Below, piece after piece: positions 44,862-53,537 of a DNA stretch of 64,000 bases. Each line of letters starts with the position of its first letter. Positions within the stretch are counted from its first letter, which is position 1. Under the pieces are notes generated by a model. The model did not search any database and was not told the origin of the DNA. It worked only from the letters and a program-made list of their open reading frames with translations. The position numbers were made by a program, and so were the translations under genes. Origin of the DNA: Paracoccus sp. S-4012 (GTDB taxonomy: Bacteria; Pseudomonadota; Alphaproteobacteria; Rhodobacterales; Rhodobacteraceae); the NCBI RefSeq assembly GCF_009674885.1, contig NZ_WKKA01000002.1:186001-250000 (forward strand). The letters run 5' to 3'.

Positions 44862-45770
44862 ATGATGCTTCAGGGCGCAGCCGAACAGCCGGCCACGGGC
44901 GACTACATCAAGGACGTGACCGAGGCGACGTTCATGGCCGAGGTCATCGACGCCTCGATGCAGGTGCCGGTGATCGTCGATTTCTGGGCGCCGTGGTGCG
45001 GGCCATGCAAGACGCTCGGCCCCGCGCTCGAGGCCGAGGTGGCGCGCCACAAGGGCCGCGTGAAGATGGCCAAGGTCGATGTCGACCAGAACCAGATGAT
45101 CGCGCAGCAGCTTCGCATCCAGTCGGTCCCGACCGTCTACGCCTTCTTCCAGGGCCAGCCGGTGGACGCCTTCCAGGGCGCGATCCCGGCGTCGGAGATC
45201 AAGAAGTTCGTCGAGAAGCTGATCGCGCTCGGCGGCGATGACGGGGGTCTCGGCGAGGCGCTCGAGGCGGCCGAGCAGATGCTGGCAGAGGGCGCGCATG
45301 AGGATGCGGCCGAGACCTTCCGGGCCATCATCGGCGAGGAGGCCGAGAACGCGCAGGCCTGGGGCGGGCTGGTCCGGGCGCTGATCGCTGGCGGCAACGA
45401 GGAGGCGGCGGCGACGGCGCTCGCCAAGGTGCCCGCGACGATTGCCACCGCGGGACCGGTCGAGGCGGCGCGGGCACAGCTGCAACTTGCGGAGCAGGCG
45501 GCGAAGGCTGGACCGCTCGCCGATCTGGAGGCGAAGGTGACGGCCGATCCGGCCGACCATCAGGCGCGCTTCGACTATGCCACCGCGCTCCATGCCGGGG
45601 GGCAGGTCGAGGAGGCGGTGGACCAGCTGCTGGAGCTGTTTCGCCGCGACCGCGAATGGAACGACGGGGCGGCCAAGGCGCAGCTGGTGACGATCTTCGA
45701 TTCGCTGAAGCCCAACGATCCGGTGGCGCTGAAGGGACGGCGGCGGCTGTCGAGCCTCGTCTTCGCGTAA
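44862..45770 (+). CDS. cnoX: Thioredoxin-TPR chaperedoxin (CnoX/YbbN type)
   Basis: A 302-residue protein: thioredoxin domain (about 15-120) with active site WCGPC (Cys46, Cys49), then TPR-like helical repeats to the C-terminus ([25 protein letters not shown] and [29 protein letters not shown]). CnoX protects proteins from over-oxidation and passes them to GroEL. Unlike E. coli CnoX, which has lost the second cysteine (SxxC), this one keeps the full CGPC pair. Its stop overlaps the next ATG by one base (TAATG). The ATG at 44862 or 44865 may be used. Confidence 0.9.
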   Translation: MMLQGAAEQPATGDYIKDVTEATFMAEVIDASMQVPVIVDFWAPWCGPCKTLGPALEAEVARHKGRVKMAKVDVDQNQMIAQQLRIQSVPTVYAFFQGQPVDAFQGAIPASEIKKFVEKLIALGGDDGGLGEALEAAEQMLAEGAHEDAAETFRAIIGEEAENAQAWGGLVRALIAGGNEEAAATALAKVPATIATAGPVEAARAQLQLAEQAAKAGPLADLEAKVTADPADHQARFDYATALHAGGQVEEAVDQLLELFRRDREWNDGAAKAQLVTIFDSLKPNDPVALKGRRRLSSLVFA

Positions 45771-46405
45771 TGGCGCAGGGGCCGGACCTTCCCGACGCGA
45801 TCCCGCTCTTTCCGCTGCCGGGTGCGGTGCTGATGCCCCGCGCCCGTTTGCCGCTGCACATCTTCGAGCCGCGCTACCTGCAGATGGTGGACGATGCCCT
45901 GCGCTCGGGCAACCGGCTGATCGGGATGATCCAGCCGATCGGCGAAGGGCTGGCGCAGGTCGGCAGCGCGGGCAGGATCGCGGGCTTCCAGGAGACCGAG
46001 GACGGGCGGCTGATGATCTCGCTGCGCGCCATCTCGCGCTTCCATCTGCGCGAGGCCGAGGAGGGATTCCAGCCCTATCTCCACGGCCGCGTGGACTGGG
46101 CGGGCTTCGAGGCCGACCGCCGCGGCGTGGCCGAGGAGGACCCGGAATTCGACCGCGAGCCGTTCCTGCGGAAGCTGCGCCGCTACATGGCCGCACGCGA
46201 CCTCTCGACCGACTGGCAGGCGACGGGCGAGGCGGACGACGAGATGCTGGTCAACGCGCTCGCCATGCTGCTGCCGCTGGAGGTCGAGGAGAAACAGGCG
46301 CTGCTGGAGGCGCCGACCTTGGCCGAGCGGCGCCGGCTGCTGGACGGCTTCATGGAATACGCGCTGCACGGCGGCAGCGGCGGCGGCGAGGACATCCTGC
46401 AATGA
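45770..46405 (+). CDS. LON peptidase N-terminal-domain protein
   Basis: A 211-residue protein containing only the LON substrate-binding domain, with no ATPase or protease part. The opening [34 protein letters not shown] is the family signature, and [26 protein letters not shown] follows. It always travels with the thioredoxin-TPR and Trm112-like genes in Alphaproteobacteria, which suggests a protein quality-control role. It is translationally coupled to both neighbours (TAATG before, ATGA after). Confidence 0.88.
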   Translation: MAQGPDLPDAIPLFPLPGAVLMPRARLPLHIFEPRYLQMVDDALRSGNRLIGMIQPIGEGLAQVGSAGRIAGFQETEDGRLMISLRAISRFHLREAEEGFQPYLHGRVDWAGFEADRRGVAEEDPEFDREPFLRKLRRYMAARDLSTDWQATGEADDEMLVNALAMLLPLEVEEKQALLEAPTLAERRRLLDGFMEYALHGGSGGGEDILQ

Positions 46406-46596
46406 CCGAGACCCAAGCCACCGCCTTCGACCGCCACATGCTCGAGGCGCTCGTCTGCCCGGTGACGCACGGGCCGCTGCGCTACGACGCCGCGCGGCAG
46501 GAACTGGTGTCCGAGACCATCGGCCTCGCCTTCCCGATCCGCGAAGGCATCCCGGTCATGCTGGTTGGCGAGGCCCGGCAGGTGAAGGCCGACTGA
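46402..46596 (+). CDS. Trm112-like small zinc-ribbon family protein
   Basis: A 64-residue protein of the Trm112/UPF0434 family. It shows [16 protein letters not shown], then [25 protein letters not shown]. Only one of the usual four metal cysteines is present, as in many bacterial members. In eukaryotes Trm112 stabilises methyltransferases; the bacterial role is not settled. It ends the cnoX-LON-Trm112 unit and stops four bases before the convergent hydroxylase stop. Confidence 0.85.
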   Translation: MTETQATAFDRHMLEALVCPVTHGPLRYDAARQELVSETIGLAFPIREGIPVMLVGEARQVKAD

Positions 46597-46600
46597 CGCC

Positions 46601-47827
46601 TCAGAGCGGCTGCCCGGCCAGCAGCCGGGGCATCGGATCGAGGCTCAAGCCCGCCGCCTGCCGCATGAAGCCCCGCCGCAGCGCGGGCACCGCCTGCACC
46701 GCGCCCATGCCGAGGCCGCGCGCCAGCCGCAGCAGCGGGTTGCCGTTCGAGAACAGGCGGTTCACTCCGTCCATCCCGGCCGCCAGCAGCGTCGCGTCGA
46801 AGCGCCGCCAGCCCTGATAGCGTTCGAGCACGAGGTCCGAGCCGAAATCCTCGCCCCGCCGCCGCGCCTCGACCACGCATTCGGCCAGAGCCGCCACGTC
46901 GCGCAGCCCGAGGTTCAGGCCCTGCCCCGCAATCGGATGCACGCCGTGGGCGGCGTCGCCGATCAGCGCCCGGCGCGGGGCGATGTAGCGCTCGGCGAGG
47001 CTGAGGCTGAGAGGATAGTCGAAGCGCGGCCCGGCCAGTGCGATCGCGCCTAGCTGCGGCCCAAAGGCCGGGCGCAGCGCGTCGAGGAAGGCCGCGTCGG
47101 GCTGCGCCCGCAGCGCCTCGGCCTCGCGGCGGGGCAGCGACCAGACGATCGAGGAGCGGTTGCCGGTGAGCGGCAGGATCGCGAGCGGCCCGCCAGGCAG
47201 GAATACCTGCCGCGCAGTGCCGCCATGCGGCAGCTCATGCGACAGCGCAGTGACGAGCGCCGTCTGGCCGTAGTCCCAGCCGGTGCGGCGGATGCCGGCA
47301 TCGCGCGCCACGAAGGAGCCGCGGCCATCGGCGCCGACCAGCAGCCGCGCCCCGATCCGGCCGCCGTCCAGCGTGACGGTGACGCCCGCCGGCCCCGCCT
47401 CGACGCCGCGCACACTCGTGCCCGGCAGATGCGTCAGCCCCGGCGCCGCCTCCATCGCCTCCAGCAGCGCCCGGTAGAGGTGCCGATCCTCGACCATGAA
47501 GCCGAGCGGCCCCTCCTCAAGTTCGGCCGCGTCGAAGCCGAGGCCGAGCCACCCGGGCGCCTCGCCCGGACGCGCCTGCACCGCCTCGACCCGCAGGATC
47601 GGCTGCGCCTCGGCCGCGAGCGCGGGCCAGACCCCGAGCGCGGCCAGCAGCCGTTGCGAGGCGAGCGCGAGCGCATAGGCGCGGCCGTCGAAAGCCTCGC
47701 CCGCCCGCTCGCGCGCGGGGCGGGCATCGACCACGGCCACGGTCAGCCCCGCGCCCGCAAGCGCAAGCCCGAGCGCCGGTCCGTTCAGCCCGCCCCCGGC
47801 GATCACGACATCGACTCGATCCGTCAT
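46601..47827 (-). CDS. UbiH/Coq6-family FAD monooxygenase
   Basis: A 408-residue aromatic hydroxylase of ubiquinone synthesis. FAD-binding motifs are in order: VVIAGGGLNGPALGLALAGAGLTVAVVD at 7-34, LLVGADGRGSFVARDAGI (DG motif) and RALIGDAAHGVHPIAGQGLNLGLRD (GD motif). The family acts on the C-5, C-6 or C-1 ring position; the exact one cannot be told. It seems to be a single-gene transcript, convergent with the Trm112-like gene. Confidence 0.9.
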   Translation of the reverse strand: MTDRVDVVIAGGGLNGPALGLALAGAGLTVAVVDARPARERAGEAFDGRAYALALASQRLLAALGVWPALAAEAQPILRVEAVQARPGEAPGWLGLGFDAAELEEGPLGFMVEDRHLYRALLEAMEAAPGLTHLPGTSVRGVEAGPAGVTVTLDGGRIGARLLVGADGRGSFVARDAGIRRTGWDYGQTALVTALSHELPHGGTARQVFLPGGPLAILPLTGNRSSIVWSLPRREAEALRAQPDAAFLDALRPAFGPQLGAIALAGPRFDYPLSLSLAERYIAPRRALIGDAAHGVHPIAGQGLNLGLRDVAALAECVVEARRRGEDFGSDLVLERYQGWRRFDATLLAAGMDGVNRLFSNGNPLLRLARGLGMGAVQAVPALRRGFMRQAAGLSLDPMPRLLAGQPL

Positions 47828-47974
47828 GGCGGCACGCTACCCGCAGTTTCGCACCCGGTCCATGCAACCGAGGGATCGTTTTGCTTTTCAGCGCGTTGGG
47901 GCGTCACGCCGCGCAGACGGTTCTGCGCCATTTCGGCCCGGCTGCCGGGTGCCCCAACGAAAGGAAGAAGCGAT

Positions 47975-48379
47975 ATGCGCACGATTCTCATCACCGCGGC
48001 CGCCACCCTGGCGCTCGCTGCCTGCGACATGCCCGCCGCGCAGGACTCCGTCGTCGTGACCGACGGCACCGATGTCGCGGTCGTCACCCCCGAGCCGGTT
48101 CCGGCGGGCGGCCCGGCGCCGCTGCCGATGCTCGGCACGTGGAATTGCGACATGACCAGCTTCACCGTCACCCCGGGAACCTACACCACCGGCGGCGGCG
48201 CCACGACGCGCATCGTCTCGATCGACCGTGGCAGTGATTTCTACCGCCTCCACCTGCAGGACGGACAGGTCATCCGCATGTCGAACTTCAACGGCACCTC
48301 GCTGACCTGGCAGAACGAAGCCCAGGCCGCGCGCGGCAGCGACAGCCCGCCGCCCACCATGGTCTGCAACATGGCTTGA
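47975..48379 (+). CDS. Hypothetical lipoprotein
   Basis: A 134-residue probable lipoprotein: signal with lipobox LAAC (Cys at about 17), a linker rich in Val, Pro and Gly to about residue 52, then a small domain of alternating polar strands (LGTWNCDMTSFTVTPGTY, then GSDFYRLHLQDGQVIRMSNF) with two cysteines that may pair (in WNC and at VCNMA). I do not recognise the family. An AAGGAAG ribosome site precedes the ATG. It is divergent from the ubiquinone hydroxylase and convergent with betC. Confidence 0.7.
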   Translation: MRTILITAAATLALAACDMPAAQDSVVVTDGTDVAVVTPEPVPAGGPAPLPMLGTWNCDMTSFTVTPGTYTTGGGATTRIVSIDRGSDFYRLHLQDGQVIRMSNFNGTSLTWQNEAQAARGSDSPPPTMVCNMA

Positions 48380-48385
48380 CCGGCC

Positions 48386-49909
48386 CTATTCTCCTCGAGG
48401 AAAGCGCTTGCTTTCCTCGAGGACATTCAGGTCCATGTGGTTGCGCATGTAGCGTTCGCTGGCCCGCATGAGGGGCTGGTGGTCCCAGGGGAAATAGGCC
48501 CCGTTTCGCAGCGCCGGATAGACGACCCAGCGGCGTGCCTGGCTCTCGCGCACTGCCGCGTCATGAGCGGCGAGGTCCCAGCGATCCGCGGCCAGCTGCC
48601 GGAAGCGGTCCAGACGTCCTGCATGGCCGGGGTCCGCTGCAAGGTTGGTCCGCTCGCCCGGATCGGCGCCGAGGTCGAACAGTTGCTCGGGGTCCGCCGG
48701 GCAGGCCGTGTATTTCCAACCGCCCTCCCGCAGCGCCACCATCGGCGCGATACTCCCCTCTGCCGCGTATTCCATCGGCACCGGACCACGGGGCTCGCCC
48801 GCGACGACCGGCGTCAGGTCGACCCCGTCCACCCAGGGGCTCACCTCTTCCATCGAGATGCCCGCGAGCGCGCAGAGGGTCGGCGCAAGATCGAGGGTGG
48901 AGACCGGCGTGTCCACCCGCCCCGGCGCAAGTCCCGGTGCCGCGATCATCATCGGCACCCGCGCCGAGCCCTCGAAGAAGCTCATCTTGAACCACAGGCC
49001 CCGGTCGCCCAGCATGTCGCCGTGGTCGGAGACGAAGACCACGATCGCCTCCTGCCGGGTCCGCTCCAGCACGTCGAGGATCTCGCCGATCTTCTCGTCG
49101 ATGTAGCTGATACTCGCGAAATACCCCTGCCGGGCGCGGCGGACATGCTCGGGCGTGATGTCGAAGTTGCGCCAGTCGCAGGCGTCCATCAGCCGCTGTG
49201 AATGCGGGTCCTGCGCCTCGTAGGGGATCGCCTCGGGCGGCTCCAGCTCGGCGGCGCCCTCATAGAGTTCCCAGTGACGCCGCCGAGCGACATAGGGGTC
49301 GTGCGGATGGGTAAAGCTGACGGCGAGGCACCAGGGCCGCGCGTCGCCGCCGCGGGCGAGGTCGTGGAGCTTGCGGCAGGCGTGGAAGGCGACCTCGTCG
49401 TCGTATTCCAGCTGGTTGGTGATCTCGGCCACGCCCGCGCCAGTGACGCTGCCGAGGTTGTGATACCACCAGTCGATCCGCTCGCCGGGACGGCGCCAGT
49501 CGGGCGTCCAGCCAAAATCGGCCGGATAGATATCGGTCGTCAGCCGCTCCTCGAAGCCGTGCAGCTGGTCGGGGCCGACGAAATGCATCTTGCCCGAAAG
49601 GCAGGTCTGCCATCCGGCCCGGCGCAGGAAATGCGCCCAAGTGGGGATGTCGGAGGCGAACTCGGCCGCGTTGTCATAAACCCGCGTGCGCGAGGGCAGC
49701 AGCCCCGACATGAACGAGGCCCGCGCCGGGGCGCAGAGGGGCGAAGCGGTGTAGGTGTTGGCGAAACGGGTGGACCGCTCCGCCAGACGCCTCAGGTTCG
49801 GGGCATGCAGGAACTCCGCCGGTCCGTCGGGGAAGAACAGGCCATTGGCCTGATCGACCATCAGGATCAGGATGTTCGGCCCCGCGCCCGCGCGGGCAGT
49901 GGACGTCAT
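48386..49909 (-). CDS. betC: Choline sulfatase
   Basis: A 507-residue type I sulfatase hydrolysing choline-O-sulfate to choline and sulfate. The active-site motif CxPxR is at Cys59 (SPLCAPARASFMSG), which must be turned into formylglycine. The opening NILILMVDQANGLFFPDG holds a metal-binding Asp. The rest (LSGKMHFVGPDQLHGFEERL, WWYHNLGSV and FVSDHGDMLGDRGLWFKMSFFEGSARVPM) follows the BetC pattern. It shares a transcript with the choline-binding protein gene, whose stop overlaps this ATG. The last 11 codons form a strong hairpin. Confidence 0.93.
   Translation of the reverse strand: MTSTARAGAGPNILILMVDQANGLFFPDGPAEFLHAPNLRRLAERSTRFANTYTASPLCAPARASFMSGLLPSRTRVYDNAAEFASDIPTWAHFLRRAGWQTCLSGKMHFVGPDQLHGFEERLTTDIYPADFGWTPDWRRPGERIDWWYHNLGSVTGAGVAEITNQLEYDDEVAFHACRKLHDLARGGDARPWCLAVSFTHPHDPYVARRRHWELYEGAAELEPPEAIPYEAQDPHSQRLMDACDWRNFDITPEHVRRARQGYFASISYIDEKIGEILDVLERTRQEAIVVFVSDHGDMLGDRGLWFKMSFFEGSARVPMMIAAPGLAPGRVDTPVSTLDLAPTLCALAGISMEEVSPWVDGVDLTPVVAGEPRGPVPMEYAAEGSIAPMVALREGGWKYTACPADPEQLFDLGADPGERTNLAADPGHAGRLDRFRQLAADRWDLAAHDAAVRESQARRWVVYPALRNGAYFPWDHQPLMRASERYMRNHMDLNVLEESKRFPRGE
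48393..48422. terminator. 13-bp perfect hairpin inside the betC 3' end
   Basis: Arms CCTCGAGGAAAGC (48393-48405) and GCTTTCCTCGAGG (48410-48422) are perfectly complementary around a 4-base loop. It lies 14 bases after the lipoprotein stop and within the final codons of betC, so the same bases encode the end of the sulfatase. It is well placed to stop the two convergent transcripts. No T tract follows on either strand. Confidence 0.65.
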
Positions 49910-50841
49910 CCCAGCGCCGCCTCCACCGCCGGAAGGCCCGGCTGGCCGTCGAGCGTCGTCACGCCGTCCAGCCACGGCCCGAGGACGTCGGGATGGGCCT
50001 TCACCCAGGCTTTGGCCGCGTCGGCGGGGGCCTCGGCGTCGTCGAGGATGGCGCCCATGATCTCGTTCTCCATATCGACGGTGAAGACGAGCTGCCGCAG
50101 AAGCTGCGCCGCGTTCGGGCACTGCGCCGGCCAGCCGGTGCGCGCGAGCGTGTAGACCTGCGCGCCGCCGAAATCGGGGCCGAACTCCTCGTCGCCGCCG
50201 GAGAGATAGGTGATGTCGATGGCCACGTTCATGGGATGCGGCGCCCAGGCGAGGAACACCGTCGGCGTCCCCGCGGCGTCGTTCCTCTGCACCTGCGCCA
50301 GCATCGCCTGCTCGCCCGATTCGACCAGCTCCCAGTCGCCGAGGCCGAACTTGTCCACGGCGATCATCCCGGCGATGGACTGGTTCGCGGGCGCGCCCGG
50401 CTCGATGCCGTAGATCTTGCCCTCGAAGGCGTCGCGGTGCTGGTCGAGATCGGCGAAGTCGGCAACGCCGAGCGCCGCGCCCGCCGGGTTCACGCCCAGC
50501 GTGAACTTGGCGCCCTCGAGGTTCTGGACCAGCTCCTCGACCGCGTCCGACTGATCGAGATCGTCGCGGAAGGCCTTTTGCGCGGGCATCCAGTTGCCCA
50601 GGAAAACGTCGGTCTGCCCGGATTTCAGCGCCTCGTAGCCGATGGGAACCGAGAGCGTGCGAATATCCACGTCGTAGCCCAGCGCCTCGAGGACCGTCTC
50701 GGCCACAGCGTTGGTGGCGTTGATGTCGGTCCAGCCTGGGTCCGACATGCGGATCGTCCCGCAGGCCGCGGCGTCGTCCTGTGCCGCTGCGGCCCCGGTC
50801 ATCAGCGCAAGAAAGGCTGCGGCAGTTGTGAGCGTCCTCAT
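49906..50841 (-). CDS. choX: Choline ABC transporter substrate-binding protein
   Basis: A 311-residue periplasmic binding protein with a signal peptide ending MTGAAAAQ. The fold belongs to the glycine-betaine/choline group (OpuAC type): CGTIRMSDPGWTDINATNAVAETVLEALGYDV, then QTDVFLGNWMPAQ and the closing AKAWVKAHPDVLGPWLDGV. It most resembles ChoX, but a betaine-type ligand is possible. A GGAGGGACC site precedes the ATG. The permease and ATPase genes (choW, choV) are not beside it; the next genes are betC downstream and lolA upstream. Confidence 0.85.
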   Translation of the reverse strand: MRTLTTAAAFLALMTGAAAAQDDAAACGTIRMSDPGWTDINATNAVAETVLEALGYDVDIRTLSVPIGYEALKSGQTDVFLGNWMPAQKAFRDDLDQSDAVEELVQNLEGAKFTLGVNPAGAALGVADFADLDQHRDAFEGKIYGIEPGAPANQSIAGMIAVDKFGLGDWELVESGEQAMLAQVQRNDAAGTPTVFLAWAPHPMNVAIDITYLSGGDEEFGPDFGGAQVYTLARTGWPAQCPNAAQLLRQLVFTVDMENEIMGAILDDAEAPADAAKAWVKAHPDVLGPWLDGVTTLDGQPGLPAVEAALG

Positions 50842-50928
50842 GGCGGTCCCTCCGAAGGTCATGGCCCCGGCGGATGCGATCCGCCGGGGCCGAACCTGCC
50901 CGCTCGCGCGGCCGAGGTCCACGCGGAA

Positions 50929-51531
50929 TTACTGCCGCCGCGCGACCTCGTTGGGGATGGCGAAGCGCGAGGGCGGGATCGACACGCCGGTCTGCATGTC
51001 GCCCAGCACCACGGTCGTCTTCGAGCCGGTGTCGTCGGTCACGACCCACTGGCGCAGCTGCGTCGGGTTGGCGGTGAACACCATCTGGATGTTGCCGTTC
51101 TGCGGCGCCGAGGGGTCCTGCGCCGTCACCACGGTCGAGTTCCCCTGCTCGGAATGGCCCGTCACTATGCCCGAGCGGTTCAGGTCCACGTTCGGCGCGA
51201 GGATGATCGACAGCGGCGTGCGCGACAGCGGGTATTCCTGATGCCCGGTGTTCGACTTGCCGTCGAAGACCGCGACCTGCCCGCCCGAGGCGAGGACCAG
51301 CGTGCCGTTGCCGCCGGCATATTCGAACCGCACCCGGTTCGGGCGGTGGATGTAGACCGTCCCGGTGGAGACCGAGCCGTCGCCGTTCACCTGCGTGAAG
51401 TCCGCGACCGCGGTCTGCAACCCGTTCAGGTAGCGCGAGATCTCGTTGAGGGAGATCTTCTCGGCCGCGGCCGGGGCTGCGGCGGCGAGAAGGGCGAAGG
51501 CGGGCGCGATTGCGTGGCGGAGGATGTTCAT
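50929..51531 (-). CDS. lolA: Outer-membrane lipoprotein carrier LolA
   Basis: A 200-residue periplasmic chaperone that moves lipoproteins to the outer membrane. The signal peptide ends near AAAAE. The LolA half-barrel is seen in SRYLNGLQTAVADFTQVNGDGSVSTGTVYIHRPNRVRFEYAGG and the closing WVVTDDTGSKTTVVLGDMQTG. It lies upstream of choX, with an 87-base gap, and probably has its own transcript. The ATG at 51531 starts the signal. Confidence 0.9.
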   Translation of the reverse strand: MNILRHAIAPAFALLAAAAPAAAEKISLNEISRYLNGLQTAVADFTQVNGDGSVSTGTVYIHRPNRVRFEYAGGNGTLVLASGGQVAVFDGKSNTGHQEYPLSRTPLSIILAPNVDLNRSGIVTGHSEQGNSTVVTAQDPSAPQNGNIQMVFTANPTQLRQWVVTDDTGSKTTVVLGDMQTGVSIPPSRFAIPNEVARRQ

Positions 51532-51660
51532 GGCGGCACCATAACGCGGCGGTTCGCGGAACAGATCATCACGAAACGACGAAACCGGCGTGAGCCGTTG
51601 AAAATGCCCGTGACGCGGCGTGAGCGGGACGCGGCCGCAACCGCGCCCCGCGGGGCCCAC

Positions 51661-52608
51661 TCAAAGCGAGCCGGCACCCTGCATGGCCGCCTTGGTGAGC
51701 TTCTCGGCGATCTCGAACATCTCCTCGGGCGCGTAGTCGGGCGAGAAGGCCGAGGGCTCTCCGGTCAGGTCGTGGATCTTGCCGCCGTCCGGCATCCCCT
51801 CGACCACCACCAGGTCGCCCGGCGGGTCGTCGGGCAGCGCCGTCTCGCCTTCCCAGATGCCGCGCATCGCCTGGAAATCGCCCGTGGAGAAGGTGTAGAG
51901 CCGCCGGTGCGAGCCTTCCTGCAGGTATTTCTGGCACTCCGGCACCTTGTCGAGCGGGATGTTCGGCGTCGGCAGCATCTGCTCGATCGCGATCCCGGTC
52001 AGCTTCTTCAGTGCCAGCGCATAGGCATGGGCATGGACCGAGCCGCGCACCAGCAGGTAGCCGCAGACCTCGCGCCCCGTGGCGTTGTCATCGGTGAGCG
52101 ACTCATAGACCCGCAGCTTGTGCAGCCGCGCCCCGCATTCCAGGTGGAAGTTGTGCAGCAGGTCGAAGATCACGTTCCCGGTGGTCGTCACCATGTCGTT
52201 GTTCCACGACATCGAGTTCGAGTTCACCGGCACCGCGCCGCCGCCATAGGAGAAGAACGAGGCGGCCGAGCGGATGTCCTTCATCGCCTCGAACGGGGCC
52301 CGCGAGATGTCGCCGCCGTTGCCCTCGTCGGCGCCGCGCTTGTCGGGGCCGTTGGCGAGCATCGCCACACCGTGACCGACGAGCTCGACATGGCCCAGCT
52401 CCTCGGCGGTGATCGCGGCGACCAGGTGGTAGAAGGGCTTCAGCTTGGACTTGGAGCGGAAGTTGAAGCTCTGGAACAGGTAGTTCCCGAGCGTGGACAT
52501 CTCGCCATATTTGCCGCCCATCAGTTCCTGCAGCGCGGCGGCGGCGTTGGGGTCGGCCTTCTTCGGGGGCGGCAGCTCCGTCTGGAGCCGGTCGACACGC
52601 ATGAACAT
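51661..52608 (-). CDS. Manganese (di-Mn) catalase
   Basis: A 315-residue non-haem catalase breaking down hydrogen peroxide at a dimanganese centre. Metal ligands are suggested by ITAEELGHVELVGHG (Glu and His) and HNFHLECGARLHKLRVYE. The typical segments KYGEMSTLGNYLFQSFNFR and GGDISRAPFEAMKDIRSAASFFSYGGG are present. The ATG at 52608, giving MFMRVDRLQ, follows a GAGAGG box. It is divergent from a TerC-family gene with a 192-base gap. Confidence 0.93.
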   Translation of the reverse strand: MFMRVDRLQTELPPPKKADPNAAAALQELMGGKYGEMSTLGNYLFQSFNFRSKSKLKPFYHLVAAITAEELGHVELVGHGVAMLANGPDKRGADEGNGGDISRAPFEAMKDIRSAASFFSYGGGAVPVNSNSMSWNNDMVTTTGNVIFDLLHNFHLECGARLHKLRVYESLTDDNATGREVCGYLLVRGSVHAHAYALALKKLTGIAIEQMLPTPNIPLDKVPECQKYLQEGSHRRLYTFSTGDFQAMRGIWEGETALPDDPPGDLVVVEGMPDGGKIHDLTGEPSAFSPDYAPEEMFEIAEKLTKAAMQGAGSL

Positions 52609-52800
52609 CGTGGGGTTCCTCTCTTGCAGCTGCGGACGCGGCTGCGCCCGTGCGACAACTCGCAAGATCGATCATCGTTCACCCCGCGCCGGGCGGCGGG
52701 CCGAGAAATGCGCCGGGTTCCCGCGTTGTTCCGGCGCTCTGCTTGACCCCTGCGGCGAATGGGTCCAATCCCGCGAGAAGCAGGTACAGCGGGCGGATCA

Positions 52801-53454
52801 ATGGAAATCTTCACCTACGACGGGTTCATCGTGCTGCTGCAGGTGCTGGCGATCGACCTCGTCCTCGCCGGCGACAACGCGATCGTGATCGGCCTCGCCG
52901 CCGCGGGCCTGCCGAAGGATCTGCGCAACAAGGCGATCCTGATCGGCATCCTCGCGGCCACGGTCCTGCGGATCATCTTCGCGCTGATGACGACCGTGCT
53001 GATGGGCATCACCGGCCTTCTGATCGCGGGCGGCATCCTGCTGCTCTGGGTCTGCTGGAAGATGTGGCGCGAGCTCCGCGCCGGCCACCACGACGAAGCG
53101 GTTGCCGCCGAGGAAGCGCTGACCGGCACCGATCTCGACGCGAGCGGCCGCGTGAGCGCGAAAGCCCCGCGCAAGACCTTTGCCCAGGCCGCCTGGCAGA
53201 TCGTCATCGCGGACGTGTCGATGTCGCTCGACAACGTGCTGGCGGTGGCGGGCGCGGCCAAGGACCACCCGACGATCCTCGTGATCGGCCTCGCGGTCTC
53301 GATCGCGCTCATGGGCCTCGCCGCGACCTTCATCGCCCGGCTGCTGAACAAGCACCGCTGGATCGCCTATGTCGGCCTCGCCATCATCTTCTACGTCGCG
53401 CTGAAGATGATCTACGAGGGCTGGCACGACGTGGCCGCCGCCGGATATTTCTAA
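52801..53454 (+). CDS. TerC/YjbE-family integral membrane protein
   Basis: A 217-residue protein with about six membrane helices in two halves, each with an acidic motif: DLVLAGDNAIVIGLAAAGLP early and ADVSMSLDNVLAVAGAAKDH later, the conserved Asp-Asn pairs of the TerC family. Related proteins help remove manganese, including from exoenzymes. A cytosolic loop with many acidic residues (HDEAVAAEEALTG) joins the halves. The ATG at 52801 starts MEIFTYDGFIVLL. The manganese catalase gene is divergent and next to it, so a shared manganese role is plausible. Confidence 0.82.
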   Translation: MEIFTYDGFIVLLQVLAIDLVLAGDNAIVIGLAAAGLPKDLRNKAILIGILAATVLRIIFALMTTVLMGITGLLIAGGILLLWVCWKMWRELRAGHHDEAVAAEEALTGTDLDASGRVSAKAPRKTFAQAAWQIVIADVSMSLDNVLAVAGAAKDHPTILVIGLAVSIALMGLAATFIARLLNKHRWIAYVGLAIIFYVALKMIYEGWHDVAAAGYF

Positions 53455-53459
53455 GGCCA

Positions 53460-53490
53460 CCGCTCGGGGCGCTTCGTCGCCCCCAAGCGG
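53460..53490 (+). terminator. Hairpin after the TerC-family gene
   Basis: A two-part stem: CCGCT (53460-53464) with AGCGG (53486-53490), and inside it GGGGCG (53466-53471) with CGCCCC (53478-53483), around the loop CTTCGT. It lies six bases after the stop and before mutS. A short TTCC follows. A terminator is likely but mutS may also be read through. Confidence 0.5.
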
Positions 53491-53537
53491 TTCCGGGCGA
53501 TGGACCCCGCGCCCCCGCCCGGCTTAGACACCCCTCC

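Noticed and set aside
52609..52800. Possible yybP-ykoY manganese riboswitch before the TerC-family gene
   Set aside because: I looked for the conserved loops of this riboswitch in the 192-base gap and could not find them.
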